A DNA stretch of 48,862 bases from Bacteroidota bacterium (GTDB lineage Bacteria; Bacteroidota; Bacteroidia; Bacteroidales; ML635J-15): contig JAKQEK010000338.1 in the NCBI GenBank assembly GCA_029558535.1, positions 1 through 48,862 on the forward strand. The letters are read 5' to 3'. The notes beneath the pieces are model-generated. The model was not told the DNA's origin, did not search any database, and saw only the letters and a program-made list of their open reading frames with translations. Below, in pieces: positions 8,348 through 17,359 of the stretch. Each line of letters starts with the position of its first letter. Positions within the stretch are counted from its first letter, which is position 1. The translations under genes and the position numbers were made by a program.

Positions 8348-10309
8348 ATGAAGAAGTTAATGGTTTTATTTTTTGCAATATGCTTTGCATTTCCAGTTTT
8401 TTCTCAGGAAAGAATACTTTTAGAAATTGATAATGAAAAAATTACTGCAGATGAGTTTTTGCATATTTATACTAAAAATAACACTGATGCAAATGCATTG
8501 AATTATGCTGCGATGAATGAATATATGGACCTTTTTGTCAATTTCAGACTTAAGGTTCATGAAGCTCAGATGCTTGGCTTAGATACTATGCCGTCATTTA
8601 TTCAGGAATTGTCCGGTTATAGATCTCAACTTGCACAACCTTATCTTACTGATAAAAAAGTGGAGGAAGAGCTTGTCCTGGAAGCTTATGAGAGAATGAA
8701 ATTTGATGTAAATGTTTCTCATATTCTTATAAAATTGGATGAAAATGCTAGTCCTGAGGATACATTGAAAGCATGGAATAAAATTAATGAGGTTTATAAG
8801 AAATTACAAAAAGGTGGAGATTTTGTAAAACTTGCAAAAGAGTACTCGCAAGACGAATCTGTTGTGATGAATGATGGAAATTTGGGATGGAGAACTGTTT
8901 TTGGATTGGTGTATGAATTTGAAACAGAAATGTATAATACTCCGGTTGGACAATATTCCAAACCTTTTAGAACACGATTCGGATATCACATACTTAAAGT
9001 TAATGATAAGAGACCATCAAAAGGAAAATATAAAGTTGCACATATAATGAAACTTGTTCCGAAGGATGCTGGAAATAATTTGGATGTTACTGCAAAAGAG
9101 ACAATGGAAGAATTACATGTTAGATTGTTGGCAGGTGAAGATTTTGAAGCCTTAGCAGATGAATACAGTGAGGACCGCAGGTCGGCAGAAAATGGTGGAC
9201 AGATTGGTTGGGTAACTGTTGGAGGCAAAATGATTAAGGAATTCGAAGATGCTGTTTTTGCTCTTGACAATCCCGGAGATATTTCACCTATTTTAAAGAC
9301 AAGTTATGGATATCATATTATTAAGCTCCTCGAAATAGAACCAATAAAATCGTTTGATGAGTTGAAGTCAGAGATTAAATCAAAAATTTCAAATACTGCC
9401 AGAACTTCTAAAAGCCGCGAATCTGTTATTCAAACTTTAATTAAAGAGTATGATGTTAAAACGTATGAAAAAAATGCTGCATACTTTTATAAAATTGTGA
9501 CCGATTCAATTTTCGCAGGCTCATGGTCTATTGATGAGAATATTGATTTGTCAAAGCCTTTGCTTAGTTTTAATGATAGATTATATACTCAAAAAGATTT
9601 TGCTGATTATCTTATGAAGTTTAATCGTAAGCAAACTCCTCAAAATGTGATTATTTTCGTTGATAATTCATATAAGAGCTTTATCAATAAAATGATAATT
9701 ATGTATGAGGAAGAAATATTAGAAGATAAATATCCGGCTTTCAAGTATCTTATTAAAGAATATCATGATGGCATCCTTCTATTTGAACTTACCGATAAAA
9801 CCGTATGGTCAAAGGCAATAACTGATACTGTAGGCTTAAATAATTTCTACGAAAATAATAAAAACAATTATATGTGGTCAACCAGATATGAAGTTAAAAC
9901 ATATAAATGTAAAGATGCAAAGGTATGCAGTTCAGTGAATAAGAGTTTTATGAAAAATGTACCACAAGAAAAAGTTTTTGCTAAAATAAACAAGAAGGAT
10001 TCAGTTGCTGTTGTACTTGACCAGACTGAGTTATGTGAAAAAGGAGTTAAACCTATGGTTGATAAACTTATTAAAGAACACAATATTCCCGAGACAGCAG
10101 GTTATAAAAAAGTAATAACCAATACTGATAAAAATACTGTTACAGTAATAAATGTACGTGGTCCTGAGGTGAAATCGTTGAATGAAGCCAAAGGGATAAT
10201 TACTGCAGATTATCAGAATTTCCTTGAAAAAGAATGGCTTAAAGAGTTACATTCTAAATATAAAGTTGTTGTTCATGATGATGTTCTAAGAAGTATTTCA
10301 AAAAATTAA
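8348..10309 (+). CDS. Periplasmic peptidyl-prolyl isomerase with two parvulin domains
   Basis: 653 residues from ATG 8348; an ATG at 8342 would add two residues. A signal peptide ends near VFSQ. The N-terminal part (about 23-115) is SurA_N-like. Two PpiC/parvulin domains follow, at about 120-220 (VSHILIKLD to FGYHILKV) and 226-328 (VAHIMKLVP to YGYHIIKL), each with the NGGxxGW or DGNLGW loop. The C-terminal ~320 residues contain no domain that I recognise. Proteins of this type help fold outer-membrane proteins in the periplasm. First of three related genes with gaps of 7 and 2 bases, so clearly one operon. Confidence 0.88.
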   Translation: MKKLMVLFFAICFAFPVFSQERILLEIDNEKITADEFLHIYTKNNTDANALNYAAMNEYMDLFVNFRLKVHEAQMLGLDTMPSFIQELSGYRSQLAQPYLTDKKVEEELVLEAYERMKFDVNVSHILIKLDENASPEDTLKAWNKINEVYKKLQKGGDFVKLAKEYSQDESVVMNDGNLGWRTVFGLVYEFETEMYNTPVGQYSKPFRTRFGYHILKVNDKRPSKGKYKVAHIMKLVPKDAGNNLDVTAKETMEELHVRLLAGEDFEALADEYSEDRRSAENGGQIGWVTVGGKMIKEFEDAVFALDNPGDISPILKTSYGYHIIKLLEIEPIKSFDELKSEIKSKISNTARTSKSRESVIQTLIKEYDVKTYEKNAAYFYKIVTDSIFAGSWSIDENIDLSKPLLSFNDRLYTQKDFADYLMKFNRKQTPQNVIIFVDNSYKSFINKMIIMYEEEILEDKYPAFKYLIKEYHDGILLFELTDKTVWSKAITDTVGLNNFYENNKNNYMWSTRYEVKTYKCKDAKVCSSVNKSFMKNVPQEKVFAKINKKDSVAVVLDQTELCEKGVKPMVDKLIKEHNIPETAGYKKVITNTDKNTVTVINVRGPEVKSLNEAKGIITADYQNFLEKEWLKELHSKYKVVVHDDVLRSISKN

Positions 10310-10316
10310 TAAATAC

Positions 10317-11183
10317 ATGAACAAATACTTTTCAGGATTTTTGACAAAAGTATTAATTGCTTTTCTCTCAATATCGTTTTTTTTCTCTTGTGGACCTAAA
10401 AAAGTTGCTGAAATAGAAAAAGATGTTTTGGTGAGCTTAAATGGGGAAACACTGTATTTGCAGGATGTATTAAAGCTAATTCCTCGAAATTGTATATCTG
10501 AAGATAGCGCGGCTTTTGTAAATGATTATATTTATAGTTGGGTTTCTGAAAGATTGCTGTATGCAGATGCAAAAAACAAACTAACTGATACTGCTATAAT
10601 TGTGCAGAAAATAAATGAATACAGAAGGCAGTTGTATATTCATTATTATAAGGAAAACTTAATTTATTCGGAAGTCAATACTGAAGTAAGTCTCGAAGAA
10701 ATAAATGAATACTACAATAAACATCTTAGCGATTACGTTTTGGAAACATCTTTTGTAAAAGCTCATTATCTTACTATGGATGCAAAGGTCATACAACATT
10801 CTGACGAATGGGAGAAAATTCATAATAACGGACTTGAGGATGAGAAATTCCTTAAGGATTATTGTATTGGAACAGGCAGAAAGGTTTATTTTATTAAAGA
10901 ATGGACAGAAATAAGAAATTTTTTAGACATAATAAATTACACCGATGAATTTTCTGAATATGATCTTGGTAATAAGAATGATTTGATTTATATAAATGGA
11001 GATTTAAGATACATTGTTAAAATTGATGATTATCGAAAAAAAGGCGATTATATGCCACTTGAATTAATTACACCTCAGATAACTCAGATTATAATTAACA
11101 ATAGAAAAGAAAAAAAAATAGTTCAAGTTAAGAATGATCTAATTGAAAATGCTAAAAAAGAAGGCAAACTAATAATAAAATAA
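10317..11183 (+). CDS. Parvulin-related lipoprotein lacking a recognisable PPIase domain
   Basis: 288 residues. The signal sequence ends in a strong lipobox FFSCGPK. The following region (VLVSLNGETLYLQDVLKLIP, then helices to about residue 130) resembles the SurA/PrsA N-terminal chaperone module, including an EINEYYNKHLSDYVLETSFVK-type lead-in that normally precedes a parvulin domain. The expected parvulin signatures (SHIL, GGxLGW, GYHIIK) are absent; instead there is a short degenerate segment ending in YIVKIDDY. It sits between two true parvulin genes, 7 bases after one and 2 bases before the other. I infer a non-catalytic, membrane-anchored chaperone partner of the two flanking proteins. 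The exact family is not certain. Confidence 0.8.
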   Translation: MNKYFSGFLTKVLIAFLSISFFFSCGPKKVAEIEKDVLVSLNGETLYLQDVLKLIPRNCISEDSAAFVNDYIYSWVSERLLYADAKNKLTDTAIIVQKINEYRRQLYIHYYKENLIYSEVNTEVSLEEINEYYNKHLSDYVLETSFVKAHYLTMDAKVIQHSDEWEKIHNNGLEDEKFLKDYCIGTGRKVYFIKEWTEIRNFLDIINYTDEFSEYDLGNKNDLIYINGDLRYIVKIDDYRKKGDYMPLELITPQITQIIINNRKEKKIVQVKNDLIENAKKEGKLIIK

Positions 11184-11185
11184 TT

Positions 11186-12538
11186 GTGAAAAAAACTCTA
11201 ATATTAATAACACTTACTTTAACATCATTGATGATGTTATCACAGGAAGTGATTGATCAGGTTGTTGCCGTAGTAGGGAATGAGATAATTTTAAAATCAG
11301 ATATTGAGAATCAGTATATACAGTTAATATCACAAGGTTATTATTCTGAAGAGTCTGATTTAAAATGTGATGTTCTTGAAGAGTTAATGTTTCAAAAGCT
11401 CTTGTATCTTCAAGCATTAGAAGATAGTATTGTTGTTACAGAAAAAGAGGTTGAGACAGAATTGGATAGAAGAATAAATGTATATGTCAATCAGCTTGGA
11501 TCAGAAAAAAAACTTGAGGAATATTATGGGAAAACAATAAAAGAGATAAAAAATGATTTTAGAGGAATAATAAAAGAACAAATTCTTACTCAACGAGTAC
11601 AATCAAATCTGACACAAAATGTTAAAGTAACTCCATCTGAAATAAAAGCATATTTTGAATCAATTCCGGCTGATAGCTTACCAATGGTTGAAGCTTATTA
11701 TGAATTATCGGAAATAGTGATATCTCCGGAAATTGGAGAAGCTGAGAGAAATGCTGCAATAGAGAAACTTAATGGAATACGCGAAAGAATATTAAATGGA
11801 GAGAGTTTTGCGACTTTGGCAATATTGTATTCAGAAGACCCCGGTTCTGCAAATAAAGGTGGCGAACTTGGATTTGTGAGCAGGAATGATCTTGTGCCGG
11901 AATTTGCTTCTGTTGCTTTTAATCTTACATCTCCCGAAGAAGTTTCCAGAGTTGTTGAAACAGAGTACGGATTTCACATTATTCAGCTAATAGAGAAGAA
12001 GGGTAATATGATGAACTTTAGGCATATATTACTTAATCCTGTTGTTAGTGTAGAACAAATTCAAATTGCTGAAAAACGTGCTGAGGAAGTGTATAATCTT
12101 ATAACTAGTGATTCCATAAGTTTTAATGATGCTGTTAAAAGTTATAGTGATTCGGACACTAAATTTAATAATGGAAAAGTAATGAACCCGTATTATGGAA
12201 ATACAAAATTAAGTGATGATTTCGTAGATCCATATACTCGTAAAGCATTGTCAGGGCTTAAGCCAGGAGAAATTTCCAAACCTTTTTTAGCTACAAATAA
12301 CAAAGGTAGAAAAGAAATGAAAATCATACGCCTTGATTTAAAGGTTGAAAATCATGTTGCTAATTTAAAGGATGATTATCAGGAACTACAACAGTACGCC
12401 TTACAGGTTGAAAGTCAGAAAGTAATTGAAAAATGGATTAATAACAAACTTAAGAGTACTTATATTAGAATAGATCAATCGTATTCAAATTGTAACTTTA
12501 AATTTGGTGACTGGTATAAAACCGGAGATGCCCAATAG
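11186..12538 (+). CDS. surA: SurA-like periplasmic chaperone / peptidyl-prolyl isomerase
   Basis: 450 residues from a GTG start two bases after the previous stop. Signal peptide 1-19 (ends MMLSQ). Residues 20-50 carry the SurA signature VIDQVVAVVGNEIILKSDI. The SurA_N helical module runs to about 145, followed by two parvulin domains at 172-270 (YELSEIVI, KGGELGF, YGFHIIQL) and about 278-385 (MNFRHILL; more diverged). SurA escorts unfolded outer-membrane proteins through the periplasm. Terminal gene of the three-gene parvulin run; the cyclophilin gene follows after 38 bases. GTG is favoured because it gives an intact signal peptide with the usual KK start. Confidence 0.9.
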   Translation: MKKTLILITLTLTSLMMLSQEVIDQVVAVVGNEIILKSDIENQYIQLISQGYYSEESDLKCDVLEELMFQKLLYLQALEDSIVVTEKEVETELDRRINVYVNQLGSEKKLEEYYGKTIKEIKNDFRGIIKEQILTQRVQSNLTQNVKVTPSEIKAYFESIPADSLPMVEAYYELSEIVISPEIGEAERNAAIEKLNGIRERILNGESFATLAILYSEDPGSANKGGELGFVSRNDLVPEFASVAFNLTSPEEVSRVVETEYGFHIIQLIEKKGNMMNFRHILLNPVVSVEQIQIAEKRAEEVYNLITSDSISFNDAVKSYSDSDTKFNNGKVMNPYYGNTKLSDDFVDPYTRKALSGLKPGEISKPFLATNNKGRKEMKIIRLDLKVENHVANLKDDYQELQQYALQVESQKVIEKWINNKLKSTYIRIDQSYSNCNFKFGDWYKTGDAQ

Positions 12539-12576
12539 CTTATTTATCACTTGCAGTAAGACATAAACAATAAAAT

Positions 12577-13032
12577 ATGAAAAAAGCAATTATTATGACT
12601 GAGGTTGGAGATATGACTGTTGAATTTTATCATGAAGATGCTCCTATAACAGTTGAAAATTTTATTAAACTTGCAGAATCTGGTTTTTATAATGATCTTA
12701 GATTTCATAGGGTAATACCTGATTTTGTAGTGCAGGGTGGCTGTCCTTATTCGAAAGAAATAGGCAATCCACGAGTAGGTACAGGAGGTCCGGGTTATAC
12801 TATAAAGTGTGAATTAAAAGGCAATAATCAATATCATGATAGAGGCGTGTTGTCAATGGCTCACGCAGGAAGAGATACGGGAGGCTCACAATTTTTTATC
12901 TGTCATAGTCGTACAAATACTGCACATTTAGATAGAAACCATACTTGCTTTGGGAAAGTAGTTGATGGACTCGACGTTATAGATAAAATCAGAAGTGGTT
13001 GTATAATAGAGGAAATAAAAATAATCGAGTAA
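12577..13032 (+). CDS. Cyclophilin-type peptidyl-prolyl cis-trans isomerase
   Basis: 151 residues, a single cyclophilin domain and no signal peptide, so probably cytosolic. The active-site stretch [13 protein letters not shown] spans 43-55 with catalytic Arg45. LSMAH is at about 92-96 and SQFFI at 104-108, both standard pocket segments. It is 38 bp downstream of the SurA-like gene with no terminator between them, so it probably ends the guaB-parvulin transcript. Converges with the DUF2147 gene, whose stop is 7 bases away. Confidence 0.95.
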   Translation: MKKAIIMTEVGDMTVEFYHEDAPITVENFIKLAESGFYNDLRFHRVIPDFVVQGGCPYSKEIGNPRVGTGGPGYTIKCELKGNNQYHDRGVLSMAHAGRDTGGSQFFICHSRTNTAHLDRNHTCFGKVVDGLDVIDKIRSGCIIEEIKIIE

Positions 13033-13039
13033 ACAGTAT

Positions 13040-13480
13040 CTAATTATTTTCTATTCTGTGCCAGGTTTGAGTTCTGTAAAAAGGTCCAAGATATCCTCTG
13101 ACATTAAGAGTCTTTCCATCTTCAGACAGCCACATTCTACAGTCATAAACCTTTCCGTTATTGGGATCTAAAATCCCTTTTTTAAGATACCAGTCATTTG
13201 TTCTTTTTGTTAAGCCATTAACTATCTGCATTCCAATAATAGGTTGATTATGCAAAGTTCCCTCACAGGCAGTACATAATGGATTTTCTTCTGTCTTATC
13301 AAGAATCTCGATGACCTTACCATATAGTTTTCCATTTTTAATGTATAATTCAACGTAAGATTTTGGCTTATTTGTTTCATCATCAATAGTTTTCCAAATA
13401 CCAACCTCTTTTTGGGCTTTTAATGAAACACCTGCAAAAATTATTGCAGCTAGTAATATCAATTTAATACTGTTTTTCAT
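13040..13480 (-). CDS. DUF2147 family exported protein
   Basis: 146 residues from ATG 13480; the extra upstream reading frame is not needed because the start at MKNSIKLILLAA gives a proper signal peptide ending VSLKAQ. The mature domain begins with VGIWKTIDDETNKPKSYVELY and ends with GYLGPFYRTQTWHRI, both characteristic of DUF2147. CTAC gives a Cys pair in the middle. The biochemical function of this family is not established; members are small periplasmic or outer-membrane-associated beta-rich proteins. It diverges from the macro-domain gene and has its own -7 box. Confidence 0.88.
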   Translation of the reverse strand: MKNSIKLILLAAIIFAGVSLKAQKEVGIWKTIDDETNKPKSYVELYIKNGKLYGKVIEILDKTEENPLCTACEGTLHNQPIIGMQIVNGLTKRTNDWYLKKGILDPNNGKVYDCRMWLSEDGKTLNVRGYLGPFYRTQTWHRIENN

Positions 13481-13503
13481 AATTATTAGTTTAAATGTTG
13501 GCT

Positions 13504-13532
13504 CAAAAATACAAAAATTAATCCAAAACAAA
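13504..13532 (-). promoter_or_regulatory. Candidate promoter of the DUF2147 gene
   Basis: On the minus strand, TTTG (13532-13529), a 17-base spacer and TATTTTTG (13511-13504), an exact match to TAnnTTTG. It lies 24 bases upstream of the ATG. A TATTTTTG on the plus strand at 13570-13577 could serve the divergent macro-domain gene. Confidence 0.5.
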
Positions 13533-13596
13533 ATCTGCCAATATTAAAATAGGTTGACAAAAGATTTCATATTTTTGTTATAACCAAAAAAAAAGA

Positions 13597-14121
13597 ATGA
13601 AAAACCGAATTCAAATTATTAGGGCAGATATCACTACTTTGTCAATAGATGCGATAGTAAACGCTGCAAATAGAACATTGTTAGGCGGAGGAGGAGTGGA
13701 TGGTGCGATTCATAGGGCGGCCGGATTTGAATTGTTGGATGAATGCAGAACTTTAAACGGATGTAATACAGGTGAAGCTAAAATAACCAAAGGTTATAAT
13801 CTGCCCTCAAAATACGTAATTCATACCGTTGGTCCTGTTTGGTATGGCGGAAACAAAAATGAACCGAAACTACTTGCTGATTGTTACAGAAATTCTTTAA
13901 ATATAGCTAATTTATACAATCTTAGAACAATAGCTTTTCCGGCAATAAGCACAGGAGTTTATGGATATCCTTTAATCGATGCGGCTAAAATTGCCTATAT
14001 AGAAACTTTTTCGTTCCTAAAACAAAACTCTAATCCTAAGACCGTAATTTTTGTTTGTTTTAGTGAAAATGCAGTGTCTGTTTATCAAAATGTTTTAGAT
14101 GAAATTCTTAATAATATTTAG
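13597..14121 (+). CDS. Macro-domain protein (O-acetyl-ADP-ribose deacetylase type)
   Basis: 174 residues, one macro domain. Motifs: NAAN at 22-25, the ligand loop [14 protein letters not shown] at 30-43 with Asp35 in the position used by YmdB/MacroD-type hydrolases, and the phosphate loop STGVYGYP at 118-125. These residues fit the active deacetylase/ADP-ribosyl-hydrolase branch, which removes acetyl or ADP-ribose groups. No signal peptide, so cytosolic. It has a plus-strand TATTTTTG 20 bases upstream, but no properly spaced -33 element. No partner ADP-ribosyltransferase gene is adjacent, so there is no sign of a DarTG-like toxin pair. Confidence 0.93.
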   Translation: MKNRIQIIRADITTLSIDAIVNAANRTLLGGGGVDGAIHRAAGFELLDECRTLNGCNTGEAKITKGYNLPSKYVIHTVGPVWYGGNKNEPKLLADCYRNSLNIANLYNLRTIAFPAISTGVYGYPLIDAAKIAYIETFSFLKQNSNPKTVIFVCFSENAVSVYQNVLDEILNNI

Positions 14122-14153
14122 ATAAAGTAAAACGTTTTATTCTAAAATTAACT

Positions 14154-14678
14154 ATGAAAAATGTATTGCTTTTAATATTTGTCTTATTATCGTTAATTGG
14201 TATGTCGCAAATTACAGAGAGAGAGCAGCAAGTACTGGATGAAATAAATCTTTGTCGAACAAATCCTCAACAATATTTGCAGTATATTGATTCATTTCTT
14301 GAATACAATAATTCAGATGCCGGAGAAAAAGCTACAGCCAGAGAATTAAAGAAAGTGTTAAAAAAAATGAAGCCTCTGGAACCATTGGTGTTTTCTCCAG
14401 AATTGTATGAAGCCTGCAAAATTCACGGAGATTACATTATTAAAGTTAAAAAGTTGGTACATTCTGATTGCGTATGTGCAGAAAATGTTCAATATGGGCA
14501 CAGCGATGTAAGGTTTGCTGTTATTGATTTGTTGATAGATAATGGAATAAGCAGCCGGGGACACAGAAAAAATATTTTAAATCCAGAATTTGGTTATTTT
14601 GCTGTTTACGAAATCCCTCAAAAAGTAAAAAAAATGGATTACATTTTTATTCAACAATTTGATTGGAAAAAGAAGTAA
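14154..14678 (+). CDS. Exported CAP-domain protein
   Basis: 174 residues. Signal peptide ends near LIGMSQ. The mature sequence starts EREQQVLDEINLCRTNPQQYLQYI and continues with CKIHGDYI, ENVQYG and SRGHRKNIL, matching the bacterial CAP (SCP/PR-1) fold, including the His and Glu positions of the typical cavity. CAP proteins in bacteria are secreted and of mostly unknown function. It is 32 bases after the macro-domain gene, and a shared transcript is possible. A TAAAACGTTTTA palindrome lies in that gap. Confidence 0.85.
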   Translation: MKNVLLLIFVLLSLIGMSQITEREQQVLDEINLCRTNPQQYLQYIDSFLEYNNSDAGEKATARELKKVLKKMKPLEPLVFSPELYEACKIHGDYIIKVKKLVHSDCVCAENVQYGHSDVRFAVIDLLIDNGISSRGHRKNILNPEFGYFAVYEIPQKVKKMDYIFIQQFDWKKK

Positions 14679-14764
14679 TTCGTTGGCTGCTATAAAATGT
14701 AAGTTTAATTTGATTTTTACATTAAAATTTATTAACTTGCATTGAAATTTTAATTCTTAAAAAA

Positions 14765-15334
14765 ATGAAAAAATATTTTTTAACAATTCTAATTATAATT
14801 ATTACTTCAAATGCTTCATTTTTATTTTCACAGACTGTAGGAAGGTATGATGACAATAGAGATGGCAATGATTATAAAACTGTGTTTATAAACGGCAAAA
14901 CATGGTTCAGTCAGAATCTTAATTATGCCTCAACTTCCGGTAGCTGGTGTTATGAAGGATCTTCGAAAGAATGTGATAAAAACGGCAGATTGTATTGTTT
15001 TGAAGGTAGCAAAAATGCTTGCCCTGCTGGTTGGAGATTGCCTACGATGGCAGATTTTGAAAGTTTAGTCGAATCTGCCGGAGGTAAAAAAAGTCCCGGT
15101 ACTTTTAATGCTTTAAATACTAATGGTTCGACAGGATTTAATGTTCAGTATGCCGGGTACAGGACGGCTGATGGTTTGTTCTTAAAAAAGGGAAACGAAG
15201 CTGGTTATTGGATTAATGTACCGGTGAAAAAGAAAAAAGTTACTGTGGCGTATTTTAATAAATCAAAAGGTACAATAGAGTATATCAAAATAAAACCTGC
15301 TGATAGGGCATATTCAGTTAGATGCGTCAAATGA
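14765..15334 (+). CDS. Exported protein with FISUMP domain (Fibrobacter succinogenes major paralogous domain)
   Basis: 189 residues with a signal peptide ending FLFSQ. The rest follows the FISUMP pattern: YKTVFINGKTWFSQNLNY near residue 35, GSWCYEG, RLYCFEGSKNACPAGWRLPT and a final AYSVRCVK. Five Cys residues are visible. Members are secreted or lipid-anchored and expanded in Fibrobacter and Bacteroidota, but their role is unknown. It differs from most members in having a lysine-rich insertion near VPVKKKKVTVAYF. It stands alone, with 86 bases before it and 86 after. Confidence 0.85.
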   Translation: MKKYFLTILIIIITSNASFLFSQTVGRYDDNRDGNDYKTVFINGKTWFSQNLNYASTSGSWCYEGSSKECDKNGRLYCFEGSKNACPAGWRLPTMADFESLVESAGGKKSPGTFNALNTNGSTGFNVQYAGYRTADGLFLKKGNEAGYWINVPVKKKKVTVAYFNKSKGTIEYIKIKPADRAYSVRCVK

Positions 15335-15420
15335 TGTATCACGAAAAAGTTGTACAAATTATCTAAATGACATACTATAGTATAATACTATTCGTTTTAA
15401 TTTTCAGTTAATATAAAATT

Positions 15421-15792
15421 ATGAAAAATCTAAATTTGTTTGCAGCAGTTATCTTTGTTGTGGTTTTATTTAATAGTTGTCAATCCGAAAAAGAGATTTA
15501 TGGAAAATGGTCTATTGAAGATATAGAGATGAAAGAGAATGTCGACGAAATTTTGTTTGTTGGTTTGGCATTATCAGACTTCAGTTATTATGAGTTTACA
15601 AGTGAAAATGAATTGTTGCTATATAACTCTAAAGATGAATTGCTTCAAAAAGAAAGATTTTTACTTTCTGAAGACGGTAAAGAATTATTGATAAAAGGTT
15701 CGGTTGATCAGGTTTTGAAAATAGAAATTATCAGTAAAACCGAAATAAAACTAGAAGATGAGAATTGTATCATCAAACTCACAAGAAAATAG
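15421..15792 (+). CDS. Small lipocalin-like lipoprotein
   Basis: 123 residues. The signal sequence ends in a clear lipobox LFNSC. The sequence IYGKWSIEDIEM, then FYEFT-like and EDGKELLIKG segments, and a final CIIKLTRK resemble small lipocalin-like lipoproteins of Bacteroidota. This is an inference from pattern only. Partner and ligand unknown. The 86-base gap upstream holds a 13-base palindrome TAGTATAATACTA at 15378-15390. Confidence 0.7.
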   Translation: MKNLNLFAAVIFVVVLFNSCQSEKEIYGKWSIEDIEMKENVDEILFVGLALSDFSYYEFTSENELLLYNSKDELLQKERFLLSEDGKELLIKGSVDQVLKIEIISKTEIKLEDENCIIKLTRK

Positions 15793-15867
15793 CATCTACA
15801 CATAGGATAATAGCTATCTTTGATTTTCAAATTTAACATTTTTATAATTTTGATGTTGCATTTATCA

Positions 15868-15897
15868 GTTGAATCTACGGTAAATAATGTACTTTTG
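15868..15897 (+). promoter_or_regulatory. Promoter of the MATE transporter gene
   Basis: GTTG at 15868-15871, an 18-base spacer and TACTTTTG at 15890-15897, exact for TAnnTTTG. Two further exact -7 boxes lie upstream, TATCTTTG at 15815-15822 and TAATTTTG at 15845-15852. The gene starts 17 bases after the nearest box. Confidence 0.55.
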
Positions 15898-15914
15898 CAT
15901 TTTTATTTTCAGGA

Positions 15915-17297
15915 ATGAGGATTTTCAGAACATATTTTGCGGGATCGAAAAAATCAGGTGGAATTAACGAATTGCTTGTGTTAGCAATACCAATGGTTAT
16001 ATCTACTGCAGCTGATGGCGTAATGACCTTTACCGACAGGTTGTTCATGGCTAAAGTAGGTTCGGAACAAATGAATGCAGTTATGGGAGGAGGAGTAGGC
16101 TTTCAGGTTCTTACATTTTTCTTTATAGGTTTGCTTGGTTATTCTACTGCATTGGTAGCTCAGTATTTTGGAGCAGGAGAAAAGCATAATTCATCAAAAA
16201 CAACATTTCAGGCAATAATTATAAGTGTTATTGCATGGCCTGTTATTATTTTACTTAAGCCATTGATAGCTCAATATTTTGTATATTTAAAAATTCCTGA
16301 AGTTCAGTTACAATATCAGACAGAATACTTTAATATAATGGTGTTTGGAGGTGTCTTTGCAATTTTAAGACATAGTTTGAGCTGTTTTTTCTCAGGAATC
16401 GGGAAGACAAAAATCGTGATGAGAGCAACAATAGTAGCGATGTTGTTAAATGTCATACTTGATTATGTACTGATTTTTGGAAAGTTTGGTTTTGAGGCAA
16501 TGGGAATAAAAGGTGCTGCCATCGCAAGTATCTCAGGGTCTGCAGGAGCTGTTATTATGCTTTTTTATGCATTTTTTCATAAAACGATTAAAAAAGAATT
16601 TTCAGTTATGCAGTCATTCAGGCTTGACTTTTCAATCATGAAAAAGCTTTTTCGTTTTGGATATCCGGCAGGTCTGGAACTTTTCCTTAATTTTTTCGCT
16701 TTTTCGACAATGATATCAATATTCCATTCTCAGGGAAATATTGCAGCTACAGCATCAACTATAATGTTTAACTGGGATCTTGTTTCATTCATTCCGTTAC
16801 TTGGAGTTGAAATTGCAGTTACTAGTCTCGTTGGAAGATATATGGGAGCAGGGAGGCCTCAAGTAGCTCACAGAGCAGCGGTAAGTGGTATAAAAATAGG
16901 TGTCTTCTATTCTATTGTAATACTTGCCTTATTCATTACTATTCCTGAAGTCCTTGTAAGGGTATTCGAACCGGTAGGTCATTCACATGTGTTTGAGTCT
17001 GCAGTTCCTGTTGCTTCAAACATGATCAGAATAGCCTCAATATATGTTTTGGTTGAAGCTGTAATGGTAGCTTTAGTCGGAGCTTTAAGAGGTGCCGGTG
17101 ATACATTTTTTACTATGATAGCCTCGGTAACGGCTCATTGGATGTTTGTACCAATTATATATTGTTCGTTAAAGTTTTTCAATATGTCTGTAGAATGGAG
17201 CTGGTTTTTACTTGTTATTGCTTTTCTGTTGTTTAGTTTTGTTTTATATTTTAGATTTAAAAGCGGAAAGTGGAAAAAAATTAAAGTGATAGGTTAA
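15915..17297 (+). CDS. MATE family multidrug/toxin efflux transporter
   Basis: 460 residues, about 12 hydrophobic segments, normal MATE length. The start INELLVLAIPMVISTAADGVMTFTDRLFM fits the first helix of MatE; the second repeat begins near LFRFGYPAGLELFLNFFAF. ALRGAGDTFFTM is a typical C-terminal repeat segment. Such proteins expel organic cations or metabolites using Na+ or H+ gradients across the inner membrane. The substrate cannot be told. It has its own promoter; the following lipoprotein gene has a separate -7 box. No regulator is adjacent. Confidence 0.93.
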   Translation: MRIFRTYFAGSKKSGGINELLVLAIPMVISTAADGVMTFTDRLFMAKVGSEQMNAVMGGGVGFQVLTFFFIGLLGYSTALVAQYFGAGEKHNSSKTTFQAIIISVIAWPVIILLKPLIAQYFVYLKIPEVQLQYQTEYFNIMVFGGVFAILRHSLSCFFSGIGKTKIVMRATIVAMLLNVILDYVLIFGKFGFEAMGIKGAAIASISGSAGAVIMLFYAFFHKTIKKEFSVMQSFRLDFSIMKKLFRFGYPAGLELFLNFFAFSTMISIFHSQGNIAATASTIMFNWDLVSFIPLLGVEIAVTSLVGRYMGAGRPQVAHRAAVSGIKIGVFYSIVILALFITIPEVLVRVFEPVGHSHVFESAVPVASNMIRIASIYVLVEAVMVALVGALRGAGDTFFTMIASVTAHWMFVPIIYCSLKFFNMSVEWSWFLLVIAFLLFSFVLYFRFKSGKWKKIKVIG

Positions 17298-17359
17298 GTA
17301 GTAATATGTTACGGTAACTGTAAAATTGATTATATTTGTTGTGTCTAAAACAAAATAAC

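Noticed and set aside
13597..14121. Macro-domain gene as antitoxin of a DarTG-like pair
   Set aside because: No ADP-ribosyltransferase-like gene is adjacent; neighbours are a CAP-domain protein and DUF2147.
14128..14139. TAAAACGTTTTA palindrome before the CAP-domain gene
   Set aside because: Short, AT-rich, loopless and without a T-tract; expected by chance in such DNA.
15378..15390. TAGTATAATACTA palindrome before a lipoprotein gene
   Set aside because: A 13-base AT-rich dyad with no supporting regulator or second copy.
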